DNA of 64,000 nucleotides, from the NCBI RefSeq assembly GCF_000685155.1, contig NZ_JMIY01000002.1, forward strand, positions 57,618 through 121,617, read 5' to 3'. The first letter of the stretch is position 1, and each line of letters opens with the position of its first letter. The notes under the pieces were generated by a model. The model saw only the letters and a program-made list of their open reading frames with translations. It did no database searches and was not told the origin of the DNA. The stretch comes from Candidatus Methanoperedens nitratireducens. Its GTDB lineage: Archaea; Halobacteriota; Methanosarcinia; Methanosarcinales; Methanoperedenaceae. The translations under genes and the position numbers were made by a program. Below are positions 46,855 through 55,826 of this stretch, in pieces.

Positions 46855-48003
46855 ATGGCAAAAGTTTCAATTTTAAGGTGTAAAGACTATGAACATGAGC
46901 ACGTTAAAAGTGCTATACTTGAGAGTCTTGAATTAATCGGTGGGATCAAAAAAGTAGTAAAGACAGGCGACAATGTGTTGCTCAAGGTAAACGTGATCGT
47001 GGGCTTCCCTCCGGAGCGGGCAGCTACGACGCATCCCTCAGTTGTCAAAGCGATGGTGGAGATCGTAAAAGAGGCGGGAGGGAATCCCTGGGTTGGAGAT
47101 AGCTCCGGTGCTTATGGTTTTACTGCACAGTCTCTTGAGTTGTCTGGAATCAAGAGGGCTGTAGAGGAATCAGGGGGCAGGCTGATAAACTTTGAATCAA
47201 CTGGCACGTATTCAGTGAAAATCGAGGGCACGGTTTTGACGGCAGCAAATATAGCAAAACCAGTAATTGATTGCGATGTCCTTGTTTCTTTGCCAAAACT
47301 GAAAACTCATATGATGACAAAGTATACAGGTGCTGTAAAGAATTTTTATGGTGTACTGCCAGGGCCCAGCAAATCAATGATTCACAGGCAGGCCCCAACT
47401 GAAGAGAGCTTCAGCCACGCTGTAGTGGATATATATTCTGCTCTGAAACCAAAACTCGCAGTTATGGACGGCGTAATCGGTATGGAAGGAGAAGGTGCAA
47501 CGAATGGAACCCCGGTAGCATCCAGCGTTATTCTATCAAGCATGGATTGTGTCGCTTTAGATGCTGTATCTTCGGAAGTTATAGGATTTCATCACAAAGA
47601 CATTCTGACCACACGTTTCGCACATGAACGTGACCTCGGTGTTGGTGAACTTAACCAGATAGAGATTTTAGGAGAACAAATTAGCGATGTAAAGATAGAC
47701 TTTAAAAAATCCAGGCACATCTATTACAAGTTGCCAAAATTCTTGAGTAATTTTGTGTTCAAGAATGTAGAGAATATATCAAAAGTAGAGATATCCCCGG
47801 ATGAATGCAAGAAATGCAAAATCTGTTTAAATAGCTGTCCTGCATCAGCAATTACGCTTGAGTCCCGTCCGTATATAGATCAGAAGAAATGCATCAAATG
47901 CTACTGCTGCCATGAATTGTGCAGGAATGGCGCTGTGAAACTGAAGACATCTTTTCTGGGAAAACAATTACTGAAAGGCTTGATGTACCAGTCAGAAAGG
48001 TGA
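46855..48003 (+). CDS. DUF362 protein with C-terminal 2x[4Fe-4S] ferredoxin
   Basis: The 382-residue protein has the DUF362 core (LLKVNVIVGFPPERAATTHP, GGNPWVGDSSGAYG, SLPKLKTHMMTKYTGAVKNFYG) and two cluster motifs, CKKCKICLNSCPASA (about 318) and CIKCYCCHELCRNGA (about 346). An iron-sulfur electron input to an unknown reaction is likely. A TAGGAGGTAC ribosome-binding site precedes the ATG. Its stop overlaps the GTG start of the aldehyde oxidoreductase, so the two may work together. Confidence 0.88.
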   Translation: MAKVSILRCKDYEHEHVKSAILESLELIGGIKKVVKTGDNVLLKVNVIVGFPPERAATTHPSVVKAMVEIVKEAGGNPWVGDSSGAYGFTAQSLELSGIKRAVEESGGRLINFESTGTYSVKIEGTVLTAANIAKPVIDCDVLVSLPKLKTHMMTKYTGAVKNFYGVLPGPSKSMIHRQAPTEESFSHAVVDIYSALKPKLAVMDGVIGMEGEGATNGTPVASSVILSSMDCVALDAVSSEVIGFHHKDILTTRFAHERDLGVGELNQIEILGEQISDVKIDFKKSRHIYYKLPKFLSNFVFKNVENISKVEISPDECKKCKICLNSCPASAITLESRPYIDQKKCIKCYCCHELCRNGAVKLKTSFLGKQLLKGLMYQSER

Positions 48004-49883
48004 TTTTAACGACGCTAATCAGAACTGCAGCGAGAATAGATCTATCAAGAAAAAAAATACTAAGGCAATCCTTAGACAAAGCGCTTGTAGCCAGATTTGT
48101 CGGGGGCCGTGGGATTAATTCTGCAATACTGTACGAGGAAGTGTCCGCCGGCATAGACCCGTATTCGCCGGAGAACAGGATAATCTTCGGAACAGGCCCT
48201 TTAACAGGCACGCTCTCTCCGGGCTCCGGACGATATACAGTGACCTCCAAATCCCCGCTCACAGGCATCCACGGCGACTCCAATGCAGGCGGTTTCTGGG
48301 GACCTGAGTTGAGATTCGCAGGGTATGATCATCTGGTTATCCAGGGTAGAGCAGAGAAGCCCGTGTATCTGTGGATTAATGACGGGACTATAGAGATCAG
48401 GGACGCATCACATATCTGGGGGAAGACGACATGGGAGACAGAGCTGATGATAAAAGAAGAGCTTGAAGACCCTGATATCCAGGTCGCAAGCATAGGACCG
48501 GCTGGCGAGAACCTTGTAAGGTATGCCTGCATAATCAATAACCTCTGGAGGGCTGCCGGCAGGACTGGCATGGGAGCTGTCATGGGCTCCAAGAACCTGA
48601 AAGCCATTGCGGTCAGGGGAACAAAGGAGGTGAGTGTTGAAAAACCAGATGAATTAATGGAATATGTTAGAGAACTGAATAATCTGATTTTAAAAGACCC
48701 TGCCTACAGACTATGGTCTAAATATGGCACTCCAGGTCTTATCAATCCCGCCAATATGCTCGGCATCCTGGTTTCTGAAAATGACAGGCGTTCCACGTTC
48801 GCAGATGCGGACAAGATCAGTGGGGAAACTTTTTGCGAAAAATATGCGGTCAGATCGAATGCATGCTTCAACTGTCCCATGCACTGCGGCCACTTTTACG
48901 TTGTCGATAGTGAAAATATAATCTCTGGAGGTGGACCTCAGTTCGCTGCTCTTGCAAATCTGGGATCAAGATGCAATAATAGCGATCTTGAATCCATCCT
49001 GAGAATGAATACAATGTGCAATCAGCAGGGATTAGATGTCTGCTCTGCAGGGGTTGCTCTTTCTTTTTCCATGGAATGCTTTGAGCGGGGTATAATCACC
49101 TGCTATGATACGGACGGACTGGAGCTTGACTGGGGAAATTCACAATCAATGATAACAGTGCTTGAGAAGATCTCATGCAGAGAAGGATTTGGTGATCTCC
49201 TGGCAGAGGGTGCGTGGCGTGCAAGCCAGATTATCGGAAAAAACTCCCAAAAGTATGCCATGACCATAAAAGGCGCCGATAGCCCAGACTATGATCCAAG
49301 GGCATTGAAAGGCTGGGGACTGGCATACGCTGTATCCACAAGGGGTGGGGACCATCTTCGGGCACTGCCTGCATTAGAATTGTTAAATGCCCCAGAAGAA
49401 TACAAAAAATTGGAATTGCCCGCGATTGGTGATAGGTTCTCTTACGACAAGAAAGCTGTCATGGTAAAATGGCACGAAGATGTTCGTGCTATCGCAGACT
49501 CGCTAGAAATATGTAAATTCTTAACAAGAACCACACTTCTATCTCCAGAATATCTGGTAAATCTGCTCAGGCTCGTTACTGGTATTACAATGACGTCCGA
49601 TCAGTTGCTCAGAGCGGGGGAGAGGACAATTAATATTGAGCGCATGTTCTGCGTAAGAGAAGGTATTTCCCGTCAGCATGATACTTTGCCGGAACGATAT
49701 AAAAAAGAGCCCTTACCAGATGGCCCTGGAAAAGGAGAAACAATTAATATCGAAAAAATGCTGGATGAATATTATACAGAGCGGGGATGGGATTTGAAGA
49801 CCGGAATTCCAACAATCAAAAAATTAAACGAAATTGGTCTAAATAAGATCTCTGAAAGCTTTCAAACAAAGGGATTAATATGA
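48000..49883 (+). CDS. Tungsten/molybdenum aldehyde ferredoxin oxidoreductase
   Basis: The 627-residue protein belongs to the aldehyde ferredoxin oxidoreductase family, which uses tungstopterin to convert acids and aldehydes or to reduce other substrates such as aromatic acyl groups. The N-terminal domain has RFVGGRGINSAILYEE and GTGPLTGTLSPGSGRYTVTSKSPL; the cluster ligands are CFNCPMHC and the C in DSLEICKFL. Length is standard. Start is GTG overlapping the DUF362 stop. It is coupled to UbiA (4-base overlap). Substrate is unknown. Confidence 0.92.
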   Translation: MILTTLIRTAARIDLSRKKILRQSLDKALVARFVGGRGINSAILYEEVSAGIDPYSPENRIIFGTGPLTGTLSPGSGRYTVTSKSPLTGIHGDSNAGGFWGPELRFAGYDHLVIQGRAEKPVYLWINDGTIEIRDASHIWGKTTWETELMIKEELEDPDIQVASIGPAGENLVRYACIINNLWRAAGRTGMGAVMGSKNLKAIAVRGTKEVSVEKPDELMEYVRELNNLILKDPAYRLWSKYGTPGLINPANMLGILVSENDRRSTFADADKISGETFCEKYAVRSNACFNCPMHCGHFYVVDSENIISGGGPQFAALANLGSRCNNSDLESILRMNTMCNQQGLDVCSAGVALSFSMECFERGIITCYDTDGLELDWGNSQSMITVLEKISCREGFGDLLAEGAWRASQIIGKNSQKYAMTIKGADSPDYDPRALKGWGLAYAVSTRGGDHLRALPALELLNAPEEYKKLELPAIGDRFSYDKKAVMVKWHEDVRAIADSLEICKFLTRTTLLSPEYLVNLLRLVTGITMTSDQLLRAGERTINIERMFCVREGISRQHDTLPERYKKEPLPDGPGKGETINIEKMLDEYYTERGWDLKTGIPTIKKLNEIGLNKISESFQTKGLI

Positions 49884-50755
49884 AAAAATTTTTGATATAT
49901 TTAAAAGCAACCCGCCCTGAGATATTCATTATGGACTGGTCAATGATATGGGTAGCTTTTTTTCTCGTTGAAACTGAAATCAACACATACTTCATTATTA
50001 CAATTTTGATTCTCATGTTGATATCCGGGCCTTTTATCCATGGTGCAGTTGATATAATAAATGATTATTTCGATTACAGGATAGATGTTAAAAATAAGAG
50101 AACGGATAAGTTGCTTGTAACCGGAGAAATAACCGCCAGCGAAATGCTGTATCTTACTGTAGCGCTTCTTATTATCGGAAATTTTATGGCTCTCCTGCTG
50201 TTGCCGCCTCTTTTTGCTTTCCTTATGATTCTAAGTTCAATCATTGGTGTGCTGTATTCTGTCCCACCAGTTAGATTCAGAGAATATTATCCTTTGTCTG
50301 CGATACTACCTTCGATCCCATATTTTCTTATCTCGCCGATAGCATGGTACGTTTTCACCGGTGCCGTACCAGATAAAGGGTTATTGATAGGATTAATTCT
50401 CGCTGTTAATATGTTCCTGGGGCTAACTCTGAAAGATATTTATGATTATCTGGGAGACCTGCAGCATGGTGTAAAATCGATTGTATACTGGTTAAATCCG
50501 GTTAAAGCAAGGTATTTTGTTATTCTGGTCACATTTGTGAGCCCAAGCCTGATCGTATTAGGCATACTTTTAAATGTTTTTAGCAATTTCGGGTTATTGG
50601 TGGCGTTTTCTCAGTACTTAATAACGCTTTTATCATCAAAATTCATTATTTCTGGAGAATGGAGTCCGGGTATATCGTATAAACTATTTTATCCCACCTA
50701 CAGATTGGGGTGTTTTATTCTGCTCTCTTTATTAGGATTATTAAAATTGATTTAA
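49880..50755 (+). CDS. UbiA-family prenyltransferase
   Basis: The 291-residue membrane protein has about nine helices with both metal-binding motifs of the family: NDYFDYRID (about 61-69) and KDIYDYLGD (about 187-195). It moves a prenyl chain from a prenyl diphosphate to an acceptor such as a quinone ring, haem or glycerol phosphate. The gene lies between the aldehyde oxidoreductase and ferredoxin genes, with the prenyl synthase nearby, which points to a prenylated product made in this cluster. Acceptor is not known. Confidence 0.92.
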   Translation: MKKFLIYLKATRPEIFIMDWSMIWVAFFLVETEINTYFIITILILMLISGPFIHGAVDIINDYFDYRIDVKNKRTDKLLVTGEITASEMLYLTVALLIIGNFMALLLLPPLFAFLMILSSIIGVLYSVPPVRFREYYPLSAILPSIPYFLISPIAWYVFTGAVPDKGLLIGLILAVNMFLGLTLKDIYDYLGDLQHGVKSIVYWLNPVKARYFVILVTFVSPSLIVLGILLNVFSNFGLLVAFSQYLITLLSSKFIISGEWSPGISYKLFYPTYRLGCFILLSLLGLLKLI

Positions 50756-50767
50756 GAGGAGAGGGAA

Positions 50768-51073
50768 ATGAATAAAAATATATTAATCGTAAATCCAGAT
50801 AGATGTACTGGTTGTAGAACATGTGAAATAGTTTGTCAGATGAAAAATCAATCTTCTTATATAAAAATATTGAAGAATGAGCTTTTCGATGTCAATATTC
50901 CGACAGTTTCCATAAAATGCAATCTGTGTCTGGAAAAGCCTTTGTGTGTAAAGTTTTGTGTAGCGGGGGCATTACAACTCGCAAGTTTTGATGAAGCTGC
51001 GATACTGAGAAAGGAATGTAAGATAGGTCTGTTTCCTGTTCCTTTGACCATTGGGGATAAAAGGGTGAGGTGA
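50768..51073 (+). CDS. 4Fe-4S ferredoxin-like protein, probable AOR electron partner
   Basis: The 101-residue protein has CTGCRTCEIVC (about 13-23) and CNLCLEKPLCVKFC (about 51-64), enough for one or two [4Fe-4S] clusters, followed by a short tail. Similar small proteins serve aldehyde oxidoreductases. It follows UbiA after 12 bases and overlaps the prenyl synthase by 4. Confidence 0.82.
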   Translation: MNKNILIVNPDRCTGCRTCEIVCQMKNQSSYIKILKNELFDVNIPTVSIKCNLCLEKPLCVKFCVAGALQLASFDEAAILRKECKIGLFPVPLTIGDKRVR

Positions 51074-52164
51074 GTAGCTTGAGTATCAGAAGATCCATAA
51101 ATGTGCGACAAATGTTCGGGACTCTGAAGGAAAATGAGTTGCAGAGTAACATAAAAATATCGGGATTCCACCTTGGCAAGATACTGCCAGCTAAATGCGA
51201 ATATCAAAACATGTACTTACAGGAAAAAGCAAAACTTGTGGATAAATCCATACCGAAATTTGTACCAATAACCCATCCAGATGGGATGTATTATGCTATG
51301 CGCCATCTGCTTGATGCTGGAGGAAAAAGGCTTCGGCCTTCAGCATTATTACTGGCTGCTGAAGCAGTAGGCGGCAGAGCAGAAAATGTACTCCCTGCAG
51401 CAGTAGCACTTGAATTGATTCATAATTTCACTTTGATTCATGATGATATCATGGATGAAGCAGACCTTCGAAGAGGTATACCGACAGTTCATAAAAAATG
51501 GGGAGTACCAAAGGCGATCATCGCCGGTGATGCTCTCTACTCCAAAGCTATTGAGGTCTTATCGTCCGCTAAAAGTGAGCCGTCGCATATTATTGAAAGC
51601 ATTGAGCTTCTATCTAAAACCTGCGTCGATTTATGTGAAGGCCAGTGGATGGATATGGATTTCCAGGACAGAAAAGATGTGACAGAGGAGGAATATATGA
51701 CCATGGTGGAGAAGAAAACTGCTGCCCTTTTCGCTGCTGCCTTGAAAATCGGTGCCATATTATCGGGTGCAAAAAGAGACGTATCGCAGGCTTTATGGGA
51801 TTATGGCTTCCTGGCAGGTACAGGATTCCAGATATACGACGATGTGATAGATCTTATAACACCAGAAGAGATACTTGGAAAAGCGCAGGGTGGGGATATA
51901 ATCGAAGGAAAAAGGACTCTTATTATAATAAACGCATTTTCAAAAGGAGTTACCATAGACATACTTGGGAAAAGCAATGCCACAAGAAGCGAAATGTCTG
52001 CAGCTATAACTGCTTTGAAGGAATCAGGTTCAATTGATTACGCTATAAATAAGGCTATCAGCTTTATTGAGGAGGGTAAATCTGTACTAAAGATACTTCC
52101 TAATTCTGAGGCTAAAAAGATGCTTATCGGGCTTGCAGATTATATGATTGCGCGCAAATATTGA
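51070..52164 (+). CDS. trans-Prenyl diphosphate synthase with N-terminal extension
   Basis: The 364-residue protein has the first aspartate-rich motif DDIMD in LIHNFTLIHDDIMDEADLRRG and the second as DDVID, with GGKRLRP for substrate binding. The residue five places before the first motif is Phe, which in archaeal enzymes tends to stop the chain near C20. A 47-residue N-terminal stretch precedes the usual start region (Met48 at 51211); the GTG at 51070 has a GGTGAG ribosome-binding site, while 51211 has none. It makes the chain for the UbiA enzyme in the same cluster. Confidence 0.92.
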   Translation: MSSLSIRRSINVRQMFGTLKENELQSNIKISGFHLGKILPAKCEYQNMYLQEKAKLVDKSIPKFVPITHPDGMYYAMRHLLDAGGKRLRPSALLLAAEAVGGRAENVLPAAVALELIHNFTLIHDDIMDEADLRRGIPTVHKKWGVPKAIIAGDALYSKAIEVLSSAKSEPSHIIESIELLSKTCVDLCEGQWMDMDFQDRKDVTEEEYMTMVEKKTAALFAAALKIGAILSGAKRDVSQALWDYGFLAGTGFQIYDDVIDLITPEEILGKAQGGDIIEGKRTLIIINAFSKGVTIDILGKSNATRSEMSAAITALKESGSIDYAINKAISFIEEGKSVLKILPNSEAKKMLIGLADYMIARKY

Positions 52165-52357
52165 GATTCGACAGCGAGGTAAGAAAATATATCTGTGCTT
52201 TTCTAACCTGAGATTCAGGGTTTTATAGACTACGTTCAAGAAAGAAGCTTATCCAATAGTCTCTTTTTGTTCCTTCGTAAGAACAGTGATTTTACGTTTG
52301 CGCCACAAGACGCCCCCTATAAGTAGAAGAACGCAAATCTATATTGGGGGCCAAGCC

Positions 52358-52972
52358 ATGTCGGTAAATCAGGATGGAGTTAGTGAATTAAGAAGCGTAT
52401 GGATAAAGACTGCTGAACAGCAACTTTTCCATGAGTTAGAAGTAGAATACGGTTTTCCAAGAGCAACCTGCAGATCTCTTATTCAATTAATGCATGAATT
52501 CATCGATCAGAATTATGGCAATCTACGAGATGACAGACAGGTAATCTATCATGCAGTCAGTAAAGATGAACCAGCAGGAAGACAACTGGATAAGATAAAA
52601 GCAGTACCTGTAAGACTTACCGTTTCCCATCCGGATGGTTCTGAGGTTTTGGAGAAAAAAGGGATTCAAGGATTGCGCCAGCATAAGCTGATACGGTTTG
52701 AATCTGAGGCATATGCCCAGAACGGTGTTCTATCGCAAGCTGATGTGGCAGAATTGCTCGGTGTTAGTGTTGGAACTATAGGTAGAGATAGCAGGGAGTA
52801 TCAGATGGAGAACCAGGTAGTGCTGCCTTATAGAGGTACAATACATGATATCGATAGGGCGATTACTCATAAGAGGATCATTATTGGTTATTATCTGAAG
52901 AACTTACCCACTCCTGATATTTCAAGATTCAAATTAGAAATCAGCAGGGCATCATTTGTCGGCATTAGGTAG
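52358..52972 (+). pseudogene. Truncated DUF1670-family protein gene
   Basis: The 204-residue product matches DUF1670 over most of its length, including a helix-turn-helix (GVLSQADVAELLGVSVGTIGRDSREY) and HKRIIIGYYLKNLPTPDIS. The usual following segment (HS..A..RY...F.RV) is not there; the frame runs on with unrelated residues and stops. DUF1670 genes recur in many copies in archaea and may be mobile-element related. It is probably broken. The ATG at 52358 lies just after GGGGG. Confidence 0.6.
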
Positions 52973-53011
52973 GCTATAGAGCTTTATTCTTTTCACTCAT
53001 AGAAGACTACT

Positions 53012-53977
53012 ATGGTTATAAAAACCGAAGGTCTTACCAAAAAATACGGGAAAATAGCAGCATTAGATGATCTGAACCTGGAGGTTGAAGAAGGTGAGAT
53101 CTTCGGGCTTCTCGGTCCGAACGGCGCTGGCAAAACAACCATTATCTCAATGCTCTGCACTATCTTAAAACCAACATCCGGTAGAGCGTGGGTGAATGGT
53201 TTTGATATAGTAAAAGAATCTTCAAAGGTCAGAAAGTCGATAGGCATAGTGTTCCAGCAGCCAAGCGTGGATGATCTTCTCACAGGGAGGGAGAACCTCG
53301 CCATGCACAACCTTCTCTTCGGGGTGCCAAGGGAATTAAGAAAACAGCGCATAGATGAAGTACTGTCCCTTGTCAATCTTGAGAAAAGGGCCGATGATCT
53401 TGTCAATACATACTCTGGTGGCATGCGGCGGCGCCTTGAGCTTGCACGCGGTATAATGCACCATCCAAAGATTCTTTTTCTTGATGAGCCAACACTTGGT
53501 CTTGATCCTCAGACAAGAGAACATATCTGGGAATATATACAGAACCTTGCTGAGAAGGAGTGCATGACCGTGATGCTGACAACGCACTATATGGAAGAGG
53601 CAGAGCAGTTATGCGATCGGGTCGCAATTATAGATTACGGGAAAATAGTGGCTCTTGATCCACCGCAGATATTAAAAAGCCAGATAGTCGGGGACGTGGT
53701 TAAACTAAAGCTGAAACAAGAACAAAAGAACCCGGCTATACAGAGAATAAGAGAGCTTGATTATGTAAAGAACGTGAAGGAAAAAGATGGTATGCTGTAC
53801 CTGTCTATTGAAGATGCAGGCAGGCATCTCCAGGACCTTCTTACCCATACAGGTCAGATCGATTTTGTAGAAGTAAGAAGAGGAACGCTCAGTGACGTAT
53901 TTTTACATTACACAGGAAGAGAGATACGCGAGGCTGAAGCAGAGGGCGGCTACTGGGAGAGAGTGATGAAGAAATGA
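53012..53977 (+). CDS. ABC transporter ATP-binding protein (DrrA/ABC-2 type)
   Basis: The 321-residue ATPase has Walker A (LLGPNGAGKTT), signature (NTYSGGMRRRLELARG), Walker B (ILFLDEPTLGLDP) and H-loop (LTTHYMEE). The C-terminal extension is typical of DrrA-type export ATPases. The permease start overlaps its stop, so they form one exporter for a lipid, drug or polysaccharide; cargo is unknown. Confidence 0.94.
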   Translation: MVIKTEGLTKKYGKIAALDDLNLEVEEGEIFGLLGPNGAGKTTIISMLCTILKPTSGRAWVNGFDIVKESSKVRKSIGIVFQQPSVDDLLTGRENLAMHNLLFGVPRELRKQRIDEVLSLVNLEKRADDLVNTYSGGMRRRLELARGIMHHPKILFLDEPTLGLDPQTREHIWEYIQNLAEKECMTVMLTTHYMEEAEQLCDRVAIIDYGKIVALDPPQILKSQIVGDVVKLKLKQEQKNPAIQRIRELDYVKNVKEKDGMLYLSIEDAGRHLQDLLTHTGQIDFVEVRRGTLSDVFLHYTGREIREAEAEGGYWERVMKK

Positions 53978-54717
53978 GTGAGATTGAAGGTATATATGCA
54001 ATATGGCTGCGTGAGACAAAGATATACATCAGGGAAAAGGAGCGGTTAATCGCATCTATAATCTCACCACTCCTGTGGATATTCGCTTTTGGGGCAGGTC
54101 TTGGCTCAACCGTGGATATCGAAGGGTACAATTATCAGATTTTTATCTATCCAGGGGTAATGGCCATGACCGTACTCTTCACATCCCTTTTCTACGGCAT
54201 ATATGTCATCTGGGACAGGAAGCTTGATTTTCTAAAAGAGGTGCTCGTAGCGCCTGTATCAAGGGCAAGTGTATTTGCAGGAAAGATGTTCGGTGGCGCA
54301 ACTGATGTAATGGTTGAGGCTGTGATCCTTCTCATAATAGGTTTTTTTCTGGATATTCCGTTTACACTTACAGTTATCATCGGATCAGCCCTCATGCTTC
54401 TGTTGATCTCAATCGCCATGGTGAGTATCGGGCTTGTCATAGGCGCAAACCTCAGGAGCCCTGAGGGGTTCAATCTTGTGATCGGGTTTGTCATGTGGCC
54501 CATGTTCTTCTTCAGCGGCGCTCTGTTTCCGGTTGATAATCTTTCGCCGTGGCTCACTGCCATAACTTATATAGATCCCCTGACCTACGGCGTGGATGCG
54601 CTGCGCGGTATCATCCTTGGTATAAACAGGTTCCCGATCTATCTTGATGTCGGGGTGATGCTGGTTTTTTCAATGGTAATGATGGGCATCGGTGTGTTGA
54701 GTTTCAGGAGAATGTGA
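53974..54717 (+). CDS. ABC-2 type transporter permease
   Basis: The 247-residue protein has six hydrophobic helices (roughly from residue 25 on) with the ABC-2 features FGAGLGSTVDI, MFFFSGALFPVDNLSPW and YIDPLTYGVDALRG. It pairs with the ATPase just upstream (4-base overlap). Confidence 0.93.
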   Translation: MSEIEGIYAIWLRETKIYIREKERLIASIISPLLWIFAFGAGLGSTVDIEGYNYQIFIYPGVMAMTVLFTSLFYGIYVIWDRKLDFLKEVLVAPVSRASVFAGKMFGGATDVMVEAVILLIIGFFLDIPFTLTVIIGSALMLLLISIAMVSIGLVIGANLRSPEGFNLVIGFVMWPMFFFSGALFPVDNLSPWLTAITYIDPLTYGVDALRGIILGINRFPIYLDVGVMLVFSMVMMGIGVLSFRRM

Positions 54718-54720
54718 TAC

Positions 54721-55056
54721 TCAAACCCTCTTGATCTGCATCTCTCGCTTCTTTGGCTGCAACTGTAGAAGCAGCGCCTTGAGTTTGGCATCGTCTATCT
54801 TTGTCGTAAGCCTTCCACTCTGCGCAAGAGCGACCAGTTGCGCCTCAACACTTGCCACAAGATCTGGCTTTGTCATCCTGAGAGTATTTAACCTCTCCCT
54901 TGCCTCAGGTGTGAGTATCTGGCGCAGGATCGCCTGCTTCTTCGCCTCGTACTCGGCGCGTGCCTGCTCCTGCTGGGCTGCCTGCGCCTGGGCACCGTAC
55001 TGCTGCTGTAACTGCTCAAGCTTGCGCCTTTTTATTTCCTCGATATCTTCATCCAT
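54721..55056 (-). CDS. PDCD5-like DNA/RNA-associated protein
   Basis: The 111-residue protein matches the archaeal/eukaryotic PDCD5 (TFAR19) family: [19 protein letters not shown], then an alanine/glutamine-rich helix, [21 protein letters not shown] and the end [14 protein letters not shown] chaperonin- or chromatin-linked role is proposed for relatives. It follows the S19e gene in the archaeal ribosomal arrangement. Confidence 0.93.
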   Translation of the reverse strand: MDEDIEEIKRRKLEQLQQQYGAQAQAAQQEQARAEYEAKKQAILRQILTPEARERLNTLRMTKPDLVASVEAQLVALAQSGRLTTKIDDAKLKALLLQLQPKKREMQIKRV

Positions 55057-55059
55057 ATT

Positions 55060-55509
55060 CTAATATTTGGCCATAGCCGGGTTTGTTTTGGTGAGTTCCT
55101 CTTTAACTTCATGCGCGGCGTTATCTAAAAACGACTGCCCCTGCGGTGAGATTGTCCTGCCGGTCTTCTGGGCCTTAATGAACCCGGACTTCTCAAGCTG
55201 CTGCAGTGCTTCCCTTGCAATGGAGCCGCTTCCTTTTGAGAAGTGTACAGGCATTACTCCATTCCTGTGCCGGCCTCCGTAGAAACTCCGCAGCCGTGAA
55301 ACACCCACAGGTCCGTCGATATAGATGCGCCTTAATATTGATGCGCATCTAACGAACCACCAGTCGGCATTATCAGGCGAGAGTTCTTTATGGGCGCCTG
55401 TCTTGGCAAAACGTGCCCATTCAGGTGGCTTAACTTTCTGATCTTTTTTTAATTTATCTGCTACGCTATTTATGAGCATCTCTGCGGGCACATCATATAC
55501 TGTTGTCAA
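55060..55509 (-). CDS. rps19e: Ribosomal protein S19e
   Basis: The 149-residue protein matches S19e throughout: VYDVPAEMLINSVADKLK, WWFVRCASILRRIYIDGPVGVSRLRSFYGGR and GRTISPQGQSFLD. It is a small-subunit assembly protein shared by archaea and eukaryotes. Its gene is 3 bases from PDCD5. Confidence 0.96.
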   Translation of the reverse strand: MTTVYDVPAEMLINSVADKLKKDQKVKPPEWARFAKTGAHKELSPDNADWWFVRCASILRRIYIDGPVGVSRLRSFYGGRHRNGVMPVHFSKGSGSIAREALQQLEKSGFIKAQKTGRTISPQGQSFLDNAAHEVKEELTKTNPAMAKY

Positions 55510-55571
55510 TGTTGATCCTCCGTAAAATCATCTTGTATGTAATGAAGGGTGATTAATCTATCGGATAGTAT

Positions 55572-55826
55572 TTACCTTTTTCGGCGAAATACAGCCGTAT
55601 TTCCTCTGACCTCAATAAGCTCCGAATCAGTCAGGGCTGCCAGTCTCTCTGATAGTTCCTGTTTGTTGCCCTCAATAAAAGCTGTCCTGAGAAATTTTAC
55701 TTTAATTAGCTTCTTAAGCTTCAATTGTTTTTTTAACTCTTCCACAACAGGCTCTATGCCTGACTTACCGATATGGATAGTAGGCTCAAGCACTGTAGAT
55801 TCTGCTCTATAATCTTGTTTATTCAT
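55572..55826 (-). CDS. YhbY/CRM-domain RNA-binding protein
   Basis: The 84-residue protein matches the CRS1-YhbY domain: PTIHIGKSGIEPVVEELKKQL, IKVKFLRTAF and ELIEVRGNTAVFRRK. It binds ribosomal RNA precursors in relatives. Its start overlaps the roadblock gene stop by 4 bases, linking the signalling genes to the ribosomal genes. Confidence 0.93.
   Translation of the reverse strand: MNKQDYRAESTVLEPTIHIGKSGIEPVVEELKKQLKLKKLIKVKFLRTAFIEGNKQELSERLAALTDSELIEVRGNTAVFRRKR

Noticed and set aside
47919-47999. N-terminal extension of the aldehyde oxidoreductase
   Set aside because: It lies inside the DUF362 gene, lacks family likeness and the GTG at 48000 overlaps the upstream stop in the usual way.
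52240-52350. Minus-strand frame with a membrane-helix-like end (LLLIGGVLWRKRKI)
   Set aside because: It opens only after a stop codon with no start, is under 35 codons and shares no neighbour. Chance or a small relic cannot be told apart.
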